Assembly: GCA_905211185.1 (NCBI GenBank)
Contig: CAJLZR010000045.1
Span: 1-6,679, forward strand
Direction of reading: 5' to 3'
Length of the DNA stretch: 6,679 nt
Origin: an uncultured Oscillospiraceae bacterium
GTDB lineage: Bacteria; Bacillota_A; Clostridia; Oscillospirales; Acutalibacteraceae
Shown here: one piece after another, positions 1-5,732 of the stretch
Layout: every line of letters begins with the position of its first letter
Numbering within the stretch: the first letter of the stretch is position 1
Notes under the pieces: model-generated
Told to the model about the DNA's origin: nothing
Seen by the model: only the letters and a program-made list of their open reading frames with translations
Databases searched by the model: none
Made by a program: the position numbers and the translations under genes

Positions 1-22
1 AAAAAGTACGGCGGTGAATATT

Positions 23-166
23 ATGTGCGGTTACAAACAACAAGGCATACTTTCGCTTGCTTTTGGGCTGGGGCTTACGCTTTCATTTTTGTTTCCTGAA
101 TCATTGATAATAGTAATTGTATCGATCGTAATTGTTACACTTTCGATAGCTTTAATAAAGTGTTGA
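23..166 (+). CDS. Small hydrophobic membrane protein of unknown function (47 aa)
   Basis: I do not recognise this protein. It begins MCGYKQQGILSL and has two likely membrane segments, about residues 8-24 and 27-46, split by a short FPE turn, which suggests a membrane hairpin. It ends with a single Lys and Cys after the second segment. A moderate Shine-Dalgarno (GGCGGTGA, bases 10-17) lies five bases before the ATG. The same frame stays open to the window edge, and an in-frame GTG occurs at 14, so a longer protein cut by the edge cannot be excluded. The stop is 26 bases before the spoVM start on the same strand, so the two are probably co-transcribed. By inference this could be a sporulation membrane protein, but nothing in the sequence proves it. 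The uniform hydrophobicity and ribosome site argue against a chance ORF. Confidence 0.55.
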   Translation: MCGYKQQGILSLAFGLGLTLSFLFPESLIIVIVSIVIVTLSIALIKC

Positions 167-192
167 TTCTTTATATTGGGGGGATGGAATAC

Positions 193-282
193 ATGAAAGT
201 TGTTTTGATAAAAAGTCCCGGCATATTAGGTTTCTTTTTAAGAAAAATTTTTGGAATAAAAAAAGAAGAAAATAAGAATTAA
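193..282 (+). CDS. spoVM: Stage V sporulation protein SpoVM (amphipathic peptide, 29 aa)
   Basis: The translation starts MKVVLIKSPGILGFFLRKIF and ends with a lysine-rich tail. Recalled Bacillus subtilis SpoVM (26 aa) shares Met1, Lys2, Ile6, Lys7, Pro9, Leu12, Gly13, Arg17 and Gly21 without gaps. In that family the peptide is an amphipathic helix made in the mother cell. It lies on the positively curved outer forespore membrane, anchors SpoIVA for spore-coat assembly, and inhibits FtsH; Pro9 is important for recognising curvature. A G-run and GGATGG (178-187) form the ribosome site. An in-frame ATG at 184 is possible, but the family begins at MK and the 193 ATG has better spacing. The gene lies just after a small membrane-protein gene and before a bidirectional terminator. 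No sigma-E promoter is visible within the window, so transcription probably starts upstream of base 1. Confidence 0.85.
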   Translation: MKVVLIKSPGILGFFLRKIFGIKKEENKN

Positions 283-288
283 ATATTA

Positions 289-326
289 AAGCCGACTCCT
301 ATTTATGAAGTCGGCTTAGTTTTTTA
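289..326. terminator. Bidirectional intrinsic terminator between spoVM and the ABC operon
   Basis: A perfect nine-base-pair stem pairs AAGCCGACT (289-297) with AGTCGGCTT (309-317) around an 11-base loop. On the plus strand it is followed by a T-rich tract (320-325), ending spoVM transcripts. Read on the minus strand, the bases after the stem (288-281) are also T-rich, so it can end the convergent ABC exporter transcript, whose last codon is at 348. Confidence 0.9.
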
Positions 327-347
327 TTTATTAAATAATTTTAAGTT

Positions 348-2114
348 TTATCTTTCAAATTGGCTTGAATACATTTCGTAATATCTTCCTTTTTTTGCCA
401 TTAGCTCTGAGTGTGAACCGCATTCTGCAATTTCGCCTTTTTCCAAAAATAAAATTACATCTGCATTCCTTATTGTATTTAACCGGTGAGCTATAATCAA
501 AGCTGTTTTTTCTTCCATAATTTTACTTAGCGATTTTTGTATCTGATTTTCCGTAAAAACGTCCACGAAGGAAGTTGCCTCGTCCATAATAAAAATAGGC
601 GCTTTACTTAAAAACATTCTTGCCATACAAATCAACTGCTTCTCGCCTTCGGAAACATTGCTCGCTTCTTCCTCGATAATGCTATCATACCCTTGCGGTA
701 AAGAATTTATAAAATGCGAAACCCCAACAAACTCGGCAGCTCTCACCACTTCCTCGTCCGTAGCGTTTTCATTTCCGTAACGAATATTTTCCATTATAGT
801 TCCCCGATAAAGCCACGAATCTTGAGTTACCAAGCCGAATAATTTTCTATATTCCGCAAGATCTATATTCTTTATATTTAAAACATTACCTTGATTATCT
901 TTTAGTGATATTTTGCCTTTAAAATCATCATAAAACCTCATCAAAACGTTAACGAGGGTGGTTTTGCCCGCTCCTGTTTCTCCAACAATTGCAACCTTTT
1001 GACCTTTTAAAATTTTAAAAGAAAGATTTTTTATAATGTCTTTTTCCTCATTATATCCGAAACTTAAATTTTCAAGCTCGATATCATATTTCTTATTTAC
1101 ATCAAAAGCCTTATTATCAGGGCTATCACAACCCCCTGCTTCTTCCGGAGCGTTAAAAAATTCCGATATTCTTTCAAGCGCCGCAAAAGCTTGCTGGACA
1201 GCGCTGACAATACCGGCGGCACTTGTAAGCGGCTGGGTAAACTTTCCGGAATACGATATAAAAGCAGATATATCTCCCAAAGTTAAAGCCGCAGTGGTTG
1301 CATAATATCCGCCCATAACGCAAGAAACAACAAAGGTAATCTTAGAAATAAAGTCTATCATAGGAGAGGCAAGCCCCGAAAAAAACGAAGATTTCCAAGA
1401 AAGTTCATACATTGACCCGTTTATTTTTGTAAATTCTTTTTTGAATCTATCTTCTTTATCAAATACTCTGATAACCTCATGCTGACTAAAGGCTTCTTCT
1501 ATAAATCCATTAATCTTTCCGACTCCGCTTTGGTACTCCCTAAAATATTTTTGAGATTTTGAAACAACAATCAAAATAATAATAGCCATTAAAGGCAAAA
1601 CCAAAATAGAAACAAGCGACATCTGCCAACTTATATAAAACATCATAAAAAGCGTACCGAAAGACACAATAATCGCAGCTATAATTTCGCTTATACCACG
1701 AGTAACCGAGGAACTTAAAATATCAATATCATTCATAACACGAGAAAGAATATCACCATAATTATTTGCATTAATATACTCAAGTGACATTCTCCCCATT
1801 TTATCAAAGATATCCTTGCGTATATCATAATTGATTTTTATAGCTACAAATGCGCTAAAATAGCTCCCCAAGCAACCGGAGAACGCATAAAAAGAGTAAA
1901 TCGCAAATAACCAAATCACTATATTTAAAACGTTATCTAAATTCACCCGAGCCTGAGACATTTCGTTTATTGCCATGCCTATTATTTTAGGGCTTACAAT
2001 TGATATCAAAGCTCCGCAAATTCCAAAAATAAGAATACAAATAATATAAAATTTATATTTTGTTACGTATTTAAAAGCATCTTTTTTTTCAAATTTATTC
2101 TTAAGGTTATTCAC
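348..2114 (-). CDS. ABC exporter subunit with the canonical catalytic glutamate (TM288-like half-transporter)
   Basis: A 588-residue half-transporter with an N-terminal six-helix exporter domain (about residues 20-310) and a C-terminal ATPase domain (about 345-588). Visible motifs are Walker A GETGAGKTT (378-386), Q-loop Gln431, signature VSEGE (487-491), Walker B FIMDE with catalytic Glu512, D-loop SFVD (515-518) and switch His543. The signature departs from LSGGQ. In heterodimeric exporters such as TM287/288, the subunit carrying the complete Walker B and switch His also carries the non-standard signature, which matches. The start is GTG, whose first four bases (GTGA) overlap the TGA stop of the upstream partner, implying translational coupling. 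A G-rich ribosome site (GGGGGTGATGAG) lies just before it. The family exports lipids, drugs or peptides, and the substrate cannot be told from sequence. Confidence 0.93.
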   Translation of the reverse strand: MNNLKNKFEKKDAFKYVTKYKFYIICILIFGICGALISIVSPKIIGMAINEMSQARVNLDNVLNIVIWLFAIYSFYAFSGCLGSYFSAFVAIKINYDIRKDIFDKMGRMSLEYINANNYGDILSRVMNDIDILSSSVTRGISEIIAAIIVSFGTLFMMFYISWQMSLVSILVLPLMAIIILIVVSKSQKYFREYQSGVGKINGFIEEAFSQHEVIRVFDKEDRFKKEFTKINGSMYELSWKSSFFSGLASPMIDFISKITFVVSCVMGGYYATTAALTLGDISAFISYSGKFTQPLTSAAGIVSAVQQAFAALERISEFFNAPEEAGGCDSPDNKAFDVNKKYDIELENLSFGYNEEKDIIKNLSFKILKGQKVAIVGETGAGKTTLVNVLMRFYDDFKGKISLKDNQGNVLNIKNIDLAEYRKLFGLVTQDSWLYRGTIMENIRYGNENATDEEVVRAAEFVGVSHFINSLPQGYDSIIEEEASNVSEGEKQLICMARMFLSKAPIFIMDEATSFVDVFTENQIQKSLSKIMEEKTALIIAHRLNTIRNADVILFLEKGEIAECGSHSELMAKKGRYYEMYSSQFER

Positions 2115-3904
2115 AGTAACTCATCACCCCCAAACTGAAGTGAAACCATCTCTTTATATATTTCACAATTTCCAAGCAATTCCAAGTGCGTTCCGAATCC
2201 TACCGCTTGGCCTTTATCCAAAACTAAAATTTTATCTAAATTTTTAATCGTTTCTATTCTCTGCGAAATTATAATAAAAATTTTTTCATTAAATCTACTA
2301 AACAAATTTCTTCTTACTTTTAAGCCGGTTTTAAAATCAAGTTTGGAAAAGCTATCGTCCAAAATATATAAATCCGCTTTCTTAAGTATTGCCCGCAAAA
2401 GCGCCAAGCGTTGCCTTTGCCCGCCCGAAACGTTTGTTGCGGCTCTTTCGATTTTAAAATCAAGGCCTTTTTCGTTTATAAACTCATCAATGCAAACGAT
2501 TTCGGCATATTCATTTATAGTTTCCTTGTTAACTTCAGGGTCCGCAAGCTTCATATTTGAAAGTATATCCCCCGAAAAAATCGAGCCACCTTGCGGAACG
2601 TAGGCAATACTTTGGGTAAACTTTTCTTTATTTAAATTTTTCATACTTACGCCGCCGATTAAAATATCGCCTTCAAATGAATCGTAAAAACCCATTAAAA
2701 GCTTGGCAAGAGTGGATTTACCCGAACCCATAGTGCCTATAATGCCAATTGCACTGCCTTTTTCTATTTTAAGATTTATATTTTTAAGAACATAATCTTC
2801 AGCATTTGGATACTTAAAACTTAAATTTTTAAATTCTATATCGCTTATTTCTTCTGCTAGTTCGCCGCCACACGCACGAAGCCCTACTTTTCTGACGGGA
2901 TTTATACTCAAAATTTCGTAAATTCTTTCAACTGATACCCAAGATTTCGGAATAGAAGAAATAAAAACGGACATTACCAAAAATGACGTTATCACCATAA
3001 CTGCGTACTGAAAAAACGCCATCATATCGCCTATATTCATGTTTGCTTTATATATTTCGTTTGCGCCTATCCACAAGACAAAAGCCGTGACCATATTCAT
3101 AAGGACCGTCATAATAGGCGAAACAAATGCCGATATTCTGCTGACGAACAAAGCGGTATTTTTAAGTTTATCGTGGCTTTTTTTAAATCTGTTTACCTCA
3201 TAGCTTTCGTTTCCAAATATTCTGGTAATTGCAGCACCTGTAAGGCGCTCTTTTAAAATGCAGTTAAATTTATCGTTTAAAATCTGAAGAGCCTTTATTT
3301 TTGGAGTAACTATTCTGAAACAAATTCCAATCAAAATTGCTATAACCAAAGACCCAAGCAGTATAATAGCGCTCATGCTCGGGCTTTTATTTACTATCAT
3401 TACTACTCCGCCAATAATCATAAACGGCGGCATTAAAAACTGAGAAAACAGCAAAATAAGGCTTGTAACGTTTTCAACGTCGCCTGTGCACCTCGTTAAG
3501 AGTGAGGACGTTTCGAACCTATTTCTTTCTTCATACGATAAATTGCTTATACATCCAAACAAATCTTCCCTCAGTGAATATGAAATTTTTGCAGAAAGCC
3601 TTGAATTAAGGTAGCTCGTCCATACGGAAAGCAAAATTATAATACCTGTAACCCCAAGCATTACAAGCCCTGTTTTTAATATGTAAGAAATTTGGTTTTG
3701 CAAAATATCGGCTTGCGATGAAAACCTTGCTAACATACCAAGGTCTTCGCAACCATATTGCTTTATTCCTATATCCACAATATCTGCCATAAGCTTAGGT
3801 AAATAAAGCGCACAAACGTTGTTTGCGATTGTATTTAAAATAATAAGCGCAAAAATGTACTTATGAACAAATAATCTACCAAGAAGTTTCTTTAAGTAAT
3901 TAAT
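2111..3904 (-). CDS. ABC exporter subunit with degenerate ATPase site (TM287-like half-transporter), probable ATT start
   Basis: This is the partner half-transporter, 597 residues if begun at the ATT at 3904. The ATPase domain shows Walker A GTMGSGKST (390-398), Q-loop Gln438, canonical signature VSGGQ (492-496) and Walker B YILDD, where the catalytic Glu is Asp517. The switch His is replaced by Gln548 (IISQR). Asp plus Gln is the pattern of the degenerate subunit in TM287/288-type heterodimers. The first ATG (3788-3790) would start at MADIVDIG, after the first membrane helix. The frame is open upstream to a TAA at 3923-3925 and encodes NYLKKLLGRL, a hydrophobic helix, then LYLPKL, as expected for the family N-terminus. 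No ATG, GTG or TTG occurs in that stretch. ATT (3904-3902) follows GAGGG (3917-3913) by eight bases. It is first in a two-gene operon. A sequence error (ATG to ATT) is the main alternative. Confidence 0.88.
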   Translation of the reverse strand: MNYLKKLLGRLFVHKYIFALIILNTIANNVCALYLPKLMADIVDIGIKQYGCEDLGMLARFSSQADILQNQISYILKTGLVMLGVTGIIILLSVWTSYLNSRLSAKISYSLREDLFGCISNLSYEERNRFETSSLLTRCTGDVENVTSLILLFSQFLMPPFMIIGGVVMIVNKSPSMSAIILLGSLVIAILIGICFRIVTPKIKALQILNDKFNCILKERLTGAAITRIFGNESYEVNRFKKSHDKLKNTALFVSRISAFVSPIMTVLMNMVTAFVLWIGANEIYKANMNIGDMMAFFQYAVMVITSFLVMSVFISSIPKSWVSVERIYEILSINPVRKVGLRACGGELAEEISDIEFKNLSFKYPNAEDYVLKNINLKIEKGSAIGIIGTMGSGKSTLAKLLMGFYDSFEGDILIGGVSMKNLNKEKFTQSIAYVPQGGSIFSGDILSNMKLADPEVNKETINEYAEIVCIDEFINEKGLDFKIERAATNVSGGQRQRLALLRAILKKADLYILDDSFSKLDFKTGLKVRRNLFSRFNEKIFIIISQRIETIKNLDKILVLDKGQAVGFGTHLELLGNCEIYKEMVSLQFGGDELL

Positions 3905-3940
3905 TTTAGTAGCCCTCTTTTCTTAAATCCTCAGGGCTTA

Positions 3941-3969
3941 ATTATACCATAATTTCGGAATATAATCTA
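3941..3969 (-). promoter_or_regulatory. Vegetative-type promoter of the ABC exporter operon
   Basis: On the minus strand a perfect -10 TATAAT (3946-3941) is preceded by TGG, giving an extended -10 (TGnTATAAT). Seventeen bases upstream lies a weak -35, TAGATT (3969-3964), matching three of six consensus bases; extended -10 promoters tolerate this. Transcription would start near 3934, leaving about 30 leader bases that carry the GAGGG ribosome site before the ATT start at 3904. Confidence 0.65.
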
Positions 3970-4020
3970 CAAAACAGTTGTGAAAAATACTTTTATGTAA
4001 ACATATTTTGCAAAAAATTA

Positions 4021-4112
4021 AAGTTCATCGTAGCAAAGCACTAATCCCTCAACCCCAACCATTGGAGACCCTCCCGATATAAAACATGGTAGCCGCCTAC
4101 TTAACCAATAGC
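4021..4112. other. Unassigned intergenic block of raised GC content
   Basis: The gap between the ABC promoter and spoIIID holds about 90 bases at 46% GC (41 of 90, bases 4021-4110), whereas the 60 bases before it are 18% GC. No convincing coding frame is present. Several short pairings are possible: ATTGG (4061-4065) with CCAAT (4105-4109), GGAG/CTCC around ACC (about 4064-4074), and TAG/CTA around CCGC. This would be compatible with a small structured RNA or a remnant of a mobile repeat. I recognise no known RNA family and cannot assign a strand. Confidence 0.3.
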
Positions 4113-4143
4113 AATGATAATATATCTTATATAACTTATCATT
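4113..4143. repeat. AT-rich imperfect palindrome downstream of spoIIID
   Basis: AATGATAA (4113-4120) is the exact inverted complement of TTATCATT (4136-4143). Inside, TATAT (4121-4125) pairs with ATATA (4129-4133) around CTT, so the whole forms a 13-pair stem with a two-base AC bulge. It abuts the spoIIID terminator and the unexplained block at 4021-4112. It could be a secondary terminator hairpin, the edge of a small repeat element, or a protein-binding site. Confidence 0.5.
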
Positions 4144-4168
4144 AAAACCTTGCAGACACACTGCAAGG
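4141..4168 (-). terminator. Intrinsic terminator of spoIIID
   Basis: CCTTGCAG (4148-4155) pairs perfectly with CTGCAAGG (4161-4168) around the loop ACACA. On the minus strand the stem is followed by TTTTAAT (4147-4141). It begins two bases after the spoIIID stop codon, so the transcript is probably monocistronic. The hairpin is symmetrical, but the plus strand has no good T tract after it. Confidence 0.88.
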
Positions 4169-4169
4169 C

Positions 4170-4439
4170 TTATTTGTCGCACTTATATTTTCTTTGAAGT
4201 TTATACTTGCTTTTTGTTGCATAACCTCCCCTTATATGACGTTCAAGTTTATTTATTTCGAGTATTTTTTTTACTTCCCTGTATAAATTTAAATTTACGG
4301 ATTTCAACCTTTCGGAAACATCTTTATGAACCGTGCTTTTGCTTACTCCAAACCGCTCAGCGGCTTTTCTGACCGTAGTTTTATTTTTAAATATGTACTC
4401 CCCGAGCATAACAGCCCGCTCTTCCAAAGACTTCTTCAC
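4170..4439 (-). CDS. spoIIID: Stage III sporulation transcriptional regulator SpoIIID
   Basis: SpoIIID is a small DNA-binding regulator that activates and represses sigma-E genes in the mother cell during sporulation. The hallmark is the helix-turn-helix at about residues 21-45, with ERFGVSKSTVHKDVSERL nearly matching the recalled B. subtilis protein. It is followed by VKKILEINKLERHIRGG and a basic tail (ATKSKYK), the second DNA-contacting region of the family. I start it at the GTG at 4439 (89 aa, VKKSLEERAV, read as MKKSLEERAV), because GGGGGA lies six bases upstream and the family begins MxxYIEERA. A longer frame begins at an ATG at 4457 but has no ribosome site and almost abuts the predicted transcription start. 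The gene is single, with its own promoter and terminator. It lies divergent from the ribosomal operon, not beside the mreB-like genes where I recall it in some relatives. Confidence 0.95.
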   Translation of the reverse strand: MKKSLEERAVMLGEYIFKNKTTVRKAAERFGVSKSTVHKDVSERLKSVNLNLYREVKKILEINKLERHIRGGYATKSKYKLQRKYKCDK

Positions 4440-4472
4440 ATATAATCCCCCAAACATACTTGTTTCAAAAAA

Positions 4473-4501
4473 TTTATATGTAAAGTCTTATATGAGTATG
4501 A
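4473..4501 (-). promoter_or_regulatory. Sigma-E-like mother-cell promoter of spoIIID
   Basis: On the minus strand TCATACT (4501-4495) matches six of seven positions of the sigma-E -35 consensus KMATATT as I recall it. A 14-base spacer (4494-4481) is the standard length. CATATAAA (4480-4473) closely resembles the -10 consensus CATACAWT. Transcription would begin near 4466, giving a leader of roughly 27 bases that contains the GGGGGA ribosome site before GTG 4439. Control of spoIIID by sigma-E is established in Bacillus; here it is inferred from the motif. Confidence 0.65.
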
Positions 4502-4572
4502 TTAAGCAAATGGAAAACTAATTTTTTAAAAACCGCAAAATATATAAAAATATCAACAATTCAATTTATTCC

Positions 4573-4601
4573 TTGACTTAAACAAAAATATGTGCTAAAA
4601 T
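4573..4601 (+). promoter_or_regulatory. Strong sigma-A promoter of the rpmG-secE-nusG-rplK-rplA operon
   Basis: TTGACT (4573-4578) differs from the -35 consensus at one base. A 17-base spacer leads to TAAAAT (4596-4601), preceded by TGC, which adds an extended -10. Transcription is expected to begin near A4608, about 75 bases before rpmG. This is the only clear promoter for the operon inside the window. It diverges from the spoIIID promoter about 70 bases away. Confidence 0.85.
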
Positions 4602-4607
4602 TTTATT

Positions 4608-4682
4608 ACCTCTTAGAGGGCTTATTTTTTGTACCCTTTAGAGGGAGGCTAAAAAATTCCGAAAAATTTGGAGGTGCCGAAA
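4608..4682 (+). promoter_or_regulatory. Leader of the rpmG operon with two similar small hairpins
   Basis: Two related units occur: CCTCTTAGAGGG (4609-4620), followed by GCTTATTTTTT, and CCCTTTAGAGGG (4634-4645), followed by AGGCTAAAAAATT. Each can fold into a four-pair hairpin. The first AGAGGG (4615-4620) can instead pair with CCCTTT (4634-4639), allowing one G-U, so the folds exclude one another. The first hairpin sits at the extreme 5' end of the transcript, where it could protect the RNA. Regulation is inference only. The rpmG ribosome site GGAGGTG (4670-4676) closes the region. Confidence 0.4.
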
Positions 4683-4832
4683 ATGAGAGTAAAAATAACG
4701 CTGGCCTGTACGGAGTGTAAAAGACGTAATTATGACACAACAAAAAACAAAAAACACAATCCGGACAGAATGGAAATGAAAAAGCATTGTCGCTTTTGTA
4801 ACAAGCATACTCTTCACAAAGAGACCAAGTAA
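4683..4832 (+). CDS. rpmG: 50S ribosomal protein L33 (zinc-ribbon form)
   Basis: A 49-residue protein, too short for ordinary ORF cut-offs, beginning [17 protein letters not shown] and ending HTLHKETK. It matches L33 in length and sequence. Two CxxC pairs, Cys9/Cys12 and Cys36/Cys39, mark the zinc-binding form; zinc-independent L33 paralogues lack them. L33 sits in the large ribosomal subunit near the E site. A near-ideal GGAGGTG lies six bases before the ATG. It is the first gene of the operon, directly before secE as in many Firmicutes. Confidence 0.96.
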   Translation: MRVKITLACTECKRRNYDTTKNKKHNPDRMEMKKHCRFCNKHTLHKETK

Positions 4833-4864
4833 AAACCATAAAACGTCTTTAAGGAGGCAAAACA

Positions 4865-5086
4865 ATGAGCGAAAAGAAACCTAATGTACTAACAAAAATT
4901 AAAGATTTTTTCGTAGATTGTAAAAATGAGCTTAAAAAAATTGTTTGGCCAACTCAAAAAACAGTTCTTAAAAACACGGGTATAGTCCTTGCAATGATTT
5001 TTGTAATGGGTGTGTTTGTTGCCGCTCTTGACGCAGGGCTACTACAACTTCTGAGCTTGATTATGTCCGTTTCATTCAAGCAATAA
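4865..5086 (+). CDS. secE: Preprotein translocase subunit SecE
   Basis: A 73-residue single-span SecE, the essential SecYEG channel subunit that clamps SecY in the cytoplasmic membrane. The amphipathic stretch NELKKIVWPTQKTV (21-34) contains the diagnostic WPT motif. One membrane helix follows at about residues 38-58, with a short hydrophobic tail. This is the short single-helix form usual in Firmicutes, whereas Escherichia coli SecE has three helices. AAGGAGG (4851-4857) precedes the ATG by seven bases. It lies 32 bases after rpmG and 22 bases before nusG, in the classic secE-nusG pair. Confidence 0.96.
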   Translation: MSEKKPNVLTKIKDFFVDCKNELKKIVWPTQKTVLKNTGIVLAMIFVMGVFVAALDAGLLQLLSLIMSVSFKQ

Positions 5087-5108
5087 GTAATCCGGAGGGA
5101 GTATAATA

Positions 5109-5630
5109 ATGTCTGAAGAAGCCAAGTGGTATGTAATACATACTTATTCCGGCTATGAAAACAAAGTAGCTTCTAATTTAAAAAAGACCATCGAGAACCA
5201 TAAAATGAAAGATATGATTCAAGAGGTTATAGTTCCTACGGAAACAGTAACTGAGATTAAAGACAACAAAGAGCGCCAAGTGGAAAGAAACGTTTTTCCC
5301 GGATACGTTCTAGTTAAAATGATTTTAGATGACGATTCTTGGTATGTGGTGCGCAATATAAGAGGTTGCACGGGATTTGTCGGAGCATCTGCAAAACCTT
5401 TACCGCTTTCACCGGAAGAAGTTAAAAAATTGGGCGTAGAAAGAAAAACTGTTAAACTTTCTTATAAACTGGGTGAATCCGTAAGGATTACTGAAGGGCC
5501 ACTTGCAAACATGGTAGGAGTAGTTAAAAAAATAGATACCGAAAACAAATTGGTAAACGTAACTGTTTCTATGTTTGGGCGTGAAACCCCCGTAGAACTT
5601 CAGCTTGGTCAAATTGAACCAGTAATGTAA
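5109..5630 (+). CDS. nusG: Transcription termination/antitermination factor NusG
   Basis: A 173-residue NusG of normal Firmicute length. The N-terminal NGN domain contains WYVIHTYSGYE (7-17) and FPGYVLVKM (63-71), the surface that binds RNA polymerase. A linker leads to the C-terminal KOW domain (about 122-171), with VRITEGPLANMVGVVKKID and the ending QLGQIEPVM. The family modulates elongation and pausing and links polymerase to Rho or the ribosome. GGAGGGAG (5094-5101) gives a strong ribosome site. It is followed by a 102-base gap carrying an L1-type RNA motif and no obvious terminator, so transcription is expected to continue into rplK. Confidence 0.97.
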   Translation: MSEEAKWYVIHTYSGYENKVASNLKKTIENHKMKDMIQEVIVPTETVTEIKDNKERQVERNVFPGYVLVKMILDDDSWYVVRNIRGCTGFVGASAKPLPLSPEEVKKLGVERKTVKLSYKLGESVRITEGPLANMVGVVKKIDTENKLVNVTVSMFGRETPVELQLGQIEPVM

Positions 5631-5666
5631 GTTTTAATTATCAAAATGTATCAGCAGATGTCTTAA

Positions 5667-5714
5667 ATGTGGGAGAAGTAAAATAACATTCAATTGCTTC
5701 GAAATTTACCACAA
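5667..5714 (+). promoter_or_regulatory. Putative ribosomal protein L1 binding site upstream of rplK
   Basis: GTGGGA (5669-5674) and TTTACCAC (5705-5712) form a lower stem, GTGG/CCAC. An upper stem joins GAAG (5675-5678) and CTTC (5697-5700), with a larger unpaired GAAATTTA on the 3' side. This asymmetric layout resembles the L1-binding mRNA site and its 23S rRNA counterpart. The rplK ribosome site GGAGGTG (5720-5726) begins eight bases after the stem, so L1 bound here could block rplK translation. The same elements recur at 6174-6202. Confidence 0.7.
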
Positions 5715-5732
5715 AATTTGGAGGTGCGAACA

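Noticed and set aside
1..17. Possible end of an upstream gene (reading KVRR then TGA at 15-17)
   Set aside because: Four codons are too few to support any coding call.
46..53. GCATACTT inside the 47-residue ORF as a sigma-E -10 for spoVM
   Set aside because: Nothing resembling the sigma-E -35 lies 14 bases upstream (TGCGGTT), so the match is probably chance.
1036..1305. Plus-strand 89-codon open frame inside the ABC gene
   Set aside because: It lies antisense to the well-supported exporter domain, has no ribosome site and its translation resembles no family. The same reasoning removes the antisense frames at 2343-2603, 4333-4521, 4606-4865, 5409-5612, 5690-5914, 5915-6139 and 6206-6415.
3911..3938. 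Inverted repeat AGCCCT/AGGGCT that would hide the ABC ribosome site in a leader hairpin
   Set aside because: The predicted transcription start (about 3934) falls inside the 5' arm, so the transcript would lack most of the pairing partner. The stem is only six pairs with a 16-base loop.
3994..4005. Short palindrome TATGTAAACATA upstream of the ABC promoter as an operator
   Set aside because: In DNA that is about 80% A+T a five-pair palindrome is expected often. It is also some 60 bases upstream of the transcript start, with no second copy seen.
4018..4183. Minus-strand open frame of about 55 codons through the spoIIID terminator and the GC-rich block, ending GVEGLVLCYDEL
   Set aside because: It overlaps the end of spoIIID and its terminator, has no ribosome site, and all three frames of the block read without clear coding bias. 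I treat the block as non-coding.
5694..5732. Thirteen-residue N-terminal extension of L11 from the ATG at 5694
   Set aside because: It overlaps the L1-type hairpin, lacks a ribosome site and adds residues not found in the L11 family. TTG 5733 has an ideal GGAGGTG.
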